From the NCBI GenBank assembly GCA_016790695.1, contig JAEUOS010000171.1:1-46670 (forward strand): a stretch of 46,670 nucleotides of DNA, in the 5' to 3' direction. The position numbers and the translations under genes were made by a program. The DNA comes from Burkholderiales bacterium. GTDB lineage: Bacteria; Pseudomonadota; Gammaproteobacteria; Burkholderiales; JAEUOS01. The notes beneath the pieces are model-generated. The model worked only from the letters and a program-made list of their open reading frames with translations, was not told where the DNA came from and ran no database searches. This document shows, piece after piece, positions 41,867-46,670 of this stretch; position 1 is the first letter of the stretch; each line of letters begins with the position of its first letter.

Positions 41867-42823
41867 ATGCGCAAGACGCTCGTTGCCCTCGCCCTCGCCC
41901 TGGCCAGCCTCGGCGCACTGGCACAGCCCTACCCGAACCGCCCGGTGCGCATGGTGGTGCCGTATCCGCCCGGCGGCGGCACCGACGCGCTCGGCCGCAT
42001 CACCGCCGAGCGCCTCGCCGACCGCCTCGGCGTGCCGGTGGTGGTGGCCAATGTCCCCGGCGGCTCGGGCACCGTGGGCAGCGAGCAGGTGCGCCGCGCC
42101 GAGCCCGACGGCTATACGCTGCTGTTCAACGCCAGCCTGTTCCTGCTCGGCAAGAATGTCGTCAAGGCGACGCCCTACGATCCCCTGGATGACTTCACCG
42201 CACTCGGGCGCGTCGGACAGGCGCCCCTGCTGATCATCGCCTCTTCCAAGGTCGAGGGCGCGACCCTCGCGGAGGTGGTGCGCTCGATCCGCGCCAACCC
42301 GGCGGGCTTCAACATGGCCATCTCGGGCCTGGGCGCCGCCGGCCATCTGGGCAGCCTGGAGTTCATGCGCATCGTCGGCTCGCCGCTGCAGGCGATTCCC
42401 TACAAGGGCACCGCGCCGGCGCTGGCTGACGTCATGGGCGGCAACGTGCAGCTCATGATCGACGCCGCCACCGCGCTCCTGCCCCAGACCAGGGGCGGCC
42501 GGGTGCGCGGCCTGGCCATCACCGGCAGCGCGCGCAGCAAGGTCAATCCCGACATCCCGACCACCGCCGAGGCCGGCATGCCCGAGCTCACGATGGCCTC
42601 CTGGTACGGTGTCTGGGGTCCCAAGGGAATGCCGGCGGCGGTCAGCGCGCGCCTGGCCGCCGCGATCGCCGAGGGTGTGCGCCAGCCCGAGTTCGCCGCG
42701 CGCATCGACGCCGCCGGCATCGTGCCCGGCTACCTCGACCCGAATGCCTTCGTCGAGTTCATGCGCGCCGATCTCGCCAAGGCGGTCGGGCTGCTCAAGG
42801 CGGCCAACTTCCAGCCGGAGTGA
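41867..42823 (+). CDS. Bug/TctC family periplasmic receptor (orphan)
   Basis: A 318-residue precursor with a signal peptide cleaved near LA-QP (residue 20). The mature chain has all Bug features: YPNRPVRMVVPYPPGGGTD (in two parts), PGGSGTVGSEQV, PDGYTLLF and PYKGTAPALADVMGGNVQ. Bug receptors feed tripartite tricarboxylate transporters, binding di- and tricarboxylates and other small acids, but no TctA or TctB membrane gene is near. Betaproteobacteria carry dozens of such orphan receptors, many as sensors or carriers without membrane partners. It is wedged between moaA and fdhD; a formate or MoCo link is possible but unproven. Confidence 0.92.
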   Translation: MRKTLVALALALASLGALAQPYPNRPVRMVVPYPPGGGTDALGRITAERLADRLGVPVVVANVPGGSGTVGSEQVRRAEPDGYTLLFNASLFLLGKNVVKATPYDPLDDFTALGRVGQAPLLIIASSKVEGATLAEVVRSIRANPAGFNMAISGLGAAGHLGSLEFMRIVGSPLQAIPYKGTAPALADVMGGNVQLMIDAATALLPQTRGGRVRGLAITGSARSKVNPDIPTTAEAGMPELTMASWYGVWGPKGMPAAVSARLAAAIAEGVRQPEFAARIDAAGIVPGYLDPNAFVEFMRADLAKAVGLLKAANFQPE

Positions 42824-42889
42824 ACGCCATCACGAACTGCCGGATCCCCGGACCCGCGCCGCGCGGCCGCGGCCTGCGAAAACCCTGAC

Positions 42890-43744
42890 ATGACGCTGCC
42901 GATCCAGCTCACCCGGGCGGCGCGCCCGGCCACCTATGAAGTCGAGGCCGTCGACGAGAAGGGCGCCGTGGTGCCGACCTCGATCGCCGGCGAGCATCCG
43001 CTGACCCTGTACCTCGACCGCCGCGAACTGGTCACCCTGATGACCCTGGGCGGCGCTCCCGAGGCCCTGGCGCTGGGCTACCTGCGCAACCAGCGCATCG
43101 TCGACGACGTCGCGCGCATCGCCGCCGTGCAGGTCGACTGGGAGACCGGCAGCGTCGCGGTGACCACGCATGGCCGCGACTTCTGGGACCAGGCCGGCAT
43201 CGAGGAACGCCTCTCCAGACGCACCGTCACCACCGGCTGCGGCCAGGGCACCGTGTTCGGCGACCTGATGGAAGCCCTCGACGCGGTGCGCCTGCCGGAG
43301 GACGTGCGCATCACCCAGGAGGTGCTCTACACCGTCATGGAGCGCGTGCGCAAGCACGAATCGATCTACAAGCAGGCCGGTGCCGTGCACGGCTGCGCCC
43401 TGTGCTCCAACACGGGGGAGACGCGCGGCGAGATCGTGTACTTCGTCGAGGATGTCGGGCGCCACAACGCGGTCGACGCCATCGCCGGGCGCATGTGGCT
43501 CGACGGCGTCGGCGGCGCCGACAAGATCTTCTACACCACCGGCCGCCTGACCTCCGAGATGGTGATCAAGTGCGCCCAGATGGGCATCCCCGTGCTGCTG
43601 TCGCGCTCCGGGCTCACGCAGATGGGCTACGAGATCGCGCGCCGCGTCGGCATCACCATGATCGGGCGCTGCCAGGGCCGGCACTACCTCCTGTTCACCG
43701 GCGAGCGCCGCTTCGTCGCGCCCGCCGCGACGCTCTTCGCATGA
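42890..43744 (+). CDS. fdhD: Formate dehydrogenase sulfurtransferase FdhD
   Basis: FdhD passes sulfur from IscS to the molybdenum cofactor of formate dehydrogenase, a step needed for activity. The 284-residue protein carries the persulfide motif Cys169-x-x-Cys172 (GCALCS), TTGCGQGT near residue 114, and VEDVGRHNAVD, all diagnostic. Its stop overlaps the next start by four bases (ATGA), coupling it to the MobA-MoeA fusion; supplying and sulfurating the cofactor are thus co-expressed with the FDH operon on the other strand. Confidence 0.96.
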   Translation: MTLPIQLTRAARPATYEVEAVDEKGAVVPTSIAGEHPLTLYLDRRELVTLMTLGGAPEALALGYLRNQRIVDDVARIAAVQVDWETGSVAVTTHGRDFWDQAGIEERLSRRTVTTGCGQGTVFGDLMEALDAVRLPEDVRITQEVLYTVMERVRKHESIYKQAGAVHGCALCSNTGETRGEIVYFVEDVGRHNAVDAIAGRMWLDGVGGADKIFYTTGRLTSEMVIKCAQMGIPVLLSRSGLTQMGYEIARRVGITMIGRCQGRHYLLFTGERRFVAPAATLFA

Positions 43745-45726
43745 CCCCGGCCGAGCGCCAATCCGTCACCGGGCTGATCCTGGCCGGCGGGCGCAGTGCG
43801 CGCATGAACCCCGCCGACGGCGACGGCCGGCGCGACAAGGCGCTGATGAGCTTTCGCGGCAGGCGCCTGATCGACCATGTCTTCGAGCGCATCGCGCCGC
43901 AGGTCGGCGGGGTGATGATCAGCGCCAACCGCAACCACGAGCAGTTCAAGTCATTCGGCGTGCGCGTGGTCTCCGACGCCATCGGCGAATTCGCCGGCCC
44001 GCTCGCCGGGCTGCACGCCGGCCTGTCGGCGTCGCGCCGGCCGTACCTGATCGCCGTGCCGTGCGACTCGCCGTTCTTCCCCGAGGACCTCGTCGAGCGC
44101 ATGTTCGACGCGCTCGAGTCCACCGGCACGCAGGTCGCCGTGGCCATGAGCGGCGAGCAGCCGCACCCGGTGTTCGCGCTGACGCGCCGCACCGTCCTGG
44201 CGCACCTGACCGATTTCCTCAAGGGCGGCGGCCGCAAGATCGACGCCTGGTACGACAGCCTGTCGACGGTGCAGGTGGACTTCAACGACGACGCGCTGTT
44301 CGGCAACATCAACACCCCCGAGGAACTCGAGGCCTTCGAGACGGGCGCGCCGCCGCCGCCGCGCGCGCCCAAGCCGCGCTTCCGGCGCGAGGCGCCGCCT
44401 GCCGCCGACCCGGCCGATGTCGTGGTCGAGATCGCCGCCGCGCCGGCGCCCGAGCCGACCGACCTGCAGTCCCTGGTCAGCTGCGTCGACGGCTACGACC
44501 CCGAGGCGCTGCCGGTGGCACGGGCCAACGAGGTGATCCGCCGGTTCGTGCGTCCCATCACCGGCACCGAGCAGGTCGCGGTGCGCGACGCGCTGGGGCG
44601 CGTGCTCGCGCGCGACATCGTCTCGCCCATCAACGTGCCGGCGCACGACAACTCCGCCATGGACGGCTGGGCCGTGCGCGGCAGCGACCTCGCTGCCGAT
44701 GCCGAGGTCGTCCTCACCGAAATCGGCGCCGCCCTCGCCGGACGCGAGTTCGCCGGCAAGGTCAGCCGCGGCGAATGCGTGCGCATCACCACCGGCGCGG
44801 TGATGCCGCACGGCTGCGACACCGTGATCCCGCTGGAGCTGGTCAGGGCCGAGGGCACGCGCATCCGCATACCCGCGGGGCAGGAGGCCGGCGCCAACCG
44901 GCGCCTGGCCGGCGAGGACCTGGCGCGCGGCCGGGCGGCGGTCTCCGCCGGCCGCATCATGCGCCCGGCCGAACTGGGGCTCGTCGCCTCGCTGGGCATC
45001 CCGGAGGTGCAGGTGATGCGGCGCCTGCGCGTGGCCTTCTTTTCCACCGGCGACGAGCTCAAGTCCGTCGGCGAAACCCTGGCCGAGGGCGAGGTCTACG
45101 ACAGCAACCGCTACACCCTGTTCGGCATGCTGCGGCGCCTCGGCGTCGACCTCCTCGACATGGGCGTGGTGCGCGACGACCCCGCCGCGCTGGAAGCGGC
45201 CTTTCGCACGGCCGCGGCCAGTGCCGACGCCGTCATCACCTCCGGCGGCGTCTCCGTCGGCGAGGCCGACCACACCAAGGCCATCATGAGGAAGCTGGGC
45301 GACGTGGTGTTCTGGAAGATCGCCATGCGCCCCGGGCGGCCGATGGCCTTCGGCCGCATCGCCGAGGGCGACAAGGACGCCTACCTGTTCGGCCTGCCCG
45401 GCAACCCGGTGGCGGTGATGGTGACCTTCTATCACTTCGTGCGCGCAGCGCTGCTGCACATGGCGGGCGCCGCCGAGACCGAACTGCCGCTGCTGAAGGT
45501 GAAGTCCCTGGAGGCGATGCGCAAGAAGCCGGGGCGCACCGAGTACCAGCGCGGCATCCTGTCGCAGCAAGGCGGCGAACTCGCCGTGCGCGTCACCGGC
45601 GCCCAGGGGTCCGGCATCCTGCGCTCGATGAGCGAGGCCAACTGCTTCGTCGTGCTCGGGCACGACCAGGGCAGCGTCAAGGCCGGCGACCTGGTCGACG
45701 TGATGCTGTTCGACGGCCTGGCATAG
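43741..45726 (+). CDS. MobA-MoeA fusion: MoCo guanylyltransferase plus molybdopterin molybdotransferase
   Basis: One 661-residue frame combines two normally separate enzymes. Residues 1 to about 200 are MobA: LILAGGRSARM (12-22) and the DKAL site (residue 32), then PCDSPFFPEDL. A Pro/Ala-rich linker of about 40 residues follows. From about residue 241 to the end is MoeA: DNSAMDGWA, GDELKSVGE-like and SGGVSVGEADHTK, and GLPGNPVAVMV. MoeA inserts molybdenum into the pterin and MobA adds GMP, so the fusion joins consecutive steps toward bis-MGD. No stop or frameshift interrupts the reading frame. It overlaps fdhD by four bases. Confidence 0.93.
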   Translation: MTPAERQSVTGLILAGGRSARMNPADGDGRRDKALMSFRGRRLIDHVFERIAPQVGGVMISANRNHEQFKSFGVRVVSDAIGEFAGPLAGLHAGLSASRRPYLIAVPCDSPFFPEDLVERMFDALESTGTQVAVAMSGEQPHPVFALTRRTVLAHLTDFLKGGGRKIDAWYDSLSTVQVDFNDDALFGNINTPEELEAFETGAPPPPRAPKPRFRREAPPAADPADVVVEIAAAPAPEPTDLQSLVSCVDGYDPEALPVARANEVIRRFVRPITGTEQVAVRDALGRVLARDIVSPINVPAHDNSAMDGWAVRGSDLAADAEVVLTEIGAALAGREFAGKVSRGECVRITTGAVMPHGCDTVIPLELVRAEGTRIRIPAGQEAGANRRLAGEDLARGRAAVSAGRIMRPAELGLVASLGIPEVQVMRRLRVAFFSTGDELKSVGETLAEGEVYDSNRYTLFGMLRRLGVDLLDMGVVRDDPAALEAAFRTAAASADAVITSGGVSVGEADHTKAIMRKLGDVVFWKIAMRPGRPMAFGRIAEGDKDAYLFGLPGNPVAVMVTFYHFVRAALLHMAGAAETELPLLKVKSLEAMRKKPGRTEYQRGILSQQGGELAVRVTGAQGSGILRSMSEANCFVVLGHDQGSVKAGDLVDVMLFDGLA

Positions 45727-45731
45727 GCCCG

Positions 45732-46613
45732 ATGCACCCCGGCCCGGGCGACGCGCCGGACAGCCGACCGGCCACGCCGCGCAGCGATCCGTGGGACGCA
45801 CGCCTGGATCTGCGCTTCGGCGCCGCCGGCGCGCGCGGCACGGTCCTCAAGGAGCGGCGCCACGACGGACCGCTGCGGGTGCAAAAGGCGCTCTACCCCG
45901 AGGGCCCGCGCGTGTGCCACCTCGCCATCGTGCACCCGCCGGGCGGCATCGTCGCCGGGGACCGGCTCGCCATCACCCTGAACGCGGAGGCGGACGCGCA
46001 TGCGCTGATCACCACCCCCGGCGCCACCAAGTGGTACAAGGCCCAGGGCCTGACCGCGCTGCAGGAGGTGCGCATCGCCGCCGGCGCGGACGCGGTCGTC
46101 GAGTGGCTGCCGCAGGAATCCATCGTCTTCGACCGCGCCGATTGCGCCAGCCGCATGGATGTCGACCTGGGGCCCGGGGCGCTGTTCCTCGGCTGGGAGG
46201 TGCTGTGCTTCGGCCGCACCGCCTCCGGCGAATCGTTCCGCAGCGGGCGCTACCGGCAGCGCTGGCGCATCGCGCAGCAGGGCACGCTCCTCTGGAACGA
46301 GACCGGCACCCTCGAGGGCGGCGGCGCGCTGATGGCGTCGCCGATCGGACTGGGAGGTTGGCCGGTGTGCGCCACCCTGGTCGCCGCCGGCCGTCCGGTG
46401 TCGGCCGCGCTGCTCGAGGCCGTGCGCGAACGTGTCGCGTCACTGCCCTGCGCCGGGCGCGTCGGCGCGACGCGCCTGCCCTCGCTCATGGTCGTGCGCT
46501 ATGCCGGCGCCTCGACGGAGGAAGCGCGCGCCGCGTTCGCCGCCATTTGGGCGATACTTCGGCCCGATCTGGTCGGCATCGCCGCGGAGGCGCCGAGGCT
46601 CTGGGCCACCTGA
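45732..46613 (+). CDS. ureD: Urease accessory protein UreD
   Basis: UreD, with UreF and UreG, helps load nickel into urease. The 293-residue product has the family segments RGTVLKERRHDGPLRVQKALYPEGP (in two parts, from residue 35), HPPGGIVAGD, TTPGATKWYKA and EWLPQESIVFD. The ATG at 45732 begins five bases after the mobA-moeA stop, so it may be read from the same transcript. A urease operon (ureA, ureB, ureC) probably continues past the edge; the last 57 bases show no gene or signal I can support. Confidence 0.95.
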   Translation: MHPGPGDAPDSRPATPRSDPWDARLDLRFGAAGARGTVLKERRHDGPLRVQKALYPEGPRVCHLAIVHPPGGIVAGDRLAITLNAEADAHALITTPGATKWYKAQGLTALQEVRIAAGADAVVEWLPQESIVFDRADCASRMDVDLGPGALFLGWEVLCFGRTASGESFRSGRYRQRWRIAQQGTLLWNETGTLEGGGALMASPIGLGGWPVCATLVAAGRPVSAALLEAVRERVASLPCAGRVGATRLPSLMVVRYAGASTEEARAAFAAIWAILRPDLVGIAAEAPRLWAT

Positions 46614-46670
46614 GGCGGCGGCGCGCCGGGCGGCGCCGGCGCGACCTGCCGTTCACCCCAGCGCGCGTCG

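Noticed and set aside
44061..45728. Second plus-strand frame overlapping mobA-moeA
   Set aside because: Out-of-frame shadow; only its 3' part from 45732 encodes a real protein (UreD).
1..46670. CRISPR arrays, insertion sequences, attachment sites, tRNA or rRNA genes
   Set aside because: I found no regularly spaced repeats, transposase motifs, integrase, CCA-tailed cloverleaf or rRNA-like stretches on either strand.

Overview
The window is about 46.7 kb of very GC-rich bacterial chromosome. It most resembles a betaproteobacterium of the Burkholderiales type. Supporting signs are the DUF3460-scpA pair, a DUF1631 protein, a Bug/TctC-type periplasmic receptor, the yceD-rpmF-plsX-fabH-fabD lipid operon, and a formate dehydrogenase locus carrying DUF3305, DUF3306 and a small Tat-targeted protein. 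I see no insertion sequence, prophage, CRISPR array, tRNA or rRNA. Coding density is high, no intergenic gap exceeds about 250 bp, and no transcription regulator is encoded.

Region 1 (1-5067) is housekeeping. A minus-strand operon yceD-rpmF-plsX-fabH-fabD (fabD cut by the window edge) starts from a near-consensus sigma70 promoter at 3584-3612. Divergent from it are a YceF-type Maf pyrophosphatase and a translationally coupled tetrapyrrole-methylase-fold methyltransferase. Region 2 (5079-14668) is mixed: a PucG-like ureidoglycine-glyoxylate aminotransferase behind two GTATAC boxes, comEC, DUF1631, DUF2461, a two-gene YeeE/YedE sulfur transporter, an acetyl-CoA acetyltransferase and a small cytochrome c.

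Region 3 (14681-29716) is a catabolic block centred on cyclic amides. It holds a fused ATP-dependent 5-oxoprolinase/hydantoinase coupled to a DUF1445 hydro-lyase; an IlvD/Edd-type dehydratase with a beta-hydroxyacid dehydrogenase; an atypical DapA-family aldolase; a D-hydantoinase coupled to an N-carbamoyl-D-amino acid hydrolase; a polar amino-acid type ABC receptor and two permeases without an ATPase; an Asp/Glu/hydantoin racemase; a flavin reductase and a dimeric alpha/beta-barrel protein. Racemase, D-hydantoinase and D-carbamoylase together would convert racemic 5-substituted hydantoins to D-amino acids, with the ABC proteins as likely importer.

Region 4 (29726-30833) is DUF3460-scpA with its own promoter. 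Region 5 (30932-45726) is a formate dehydrogenase and molybdenum cofactor locus. Its minus-strand operon runs DUF3305, DUF3306, a six-cluster Fe-S protein, a TorD chaperone, a small Tat protein, FdhA (cysteine, not selenocysteine), FdhB, a small lipoprotein, the cytochrome b gamma subunit and a Pro/Ala-rich secreted protein, and ends at a clear terminator. Divergent are moaA, an orphan Bug receptor, fdhD and a single gene fusing MobA to MoeA. Region 6 is ureD, the probable first gene of a urease operon continuing past the edge. The strongest candidates for undescribed biology are the three small or unnamed proteins built into the formate dehydrogenase operon, the six-cluster Fe-S protein with its unusual start region, the MobA-MoeA fusion, and the DUF1445/5-oxoprolinase and hydantoin modules.
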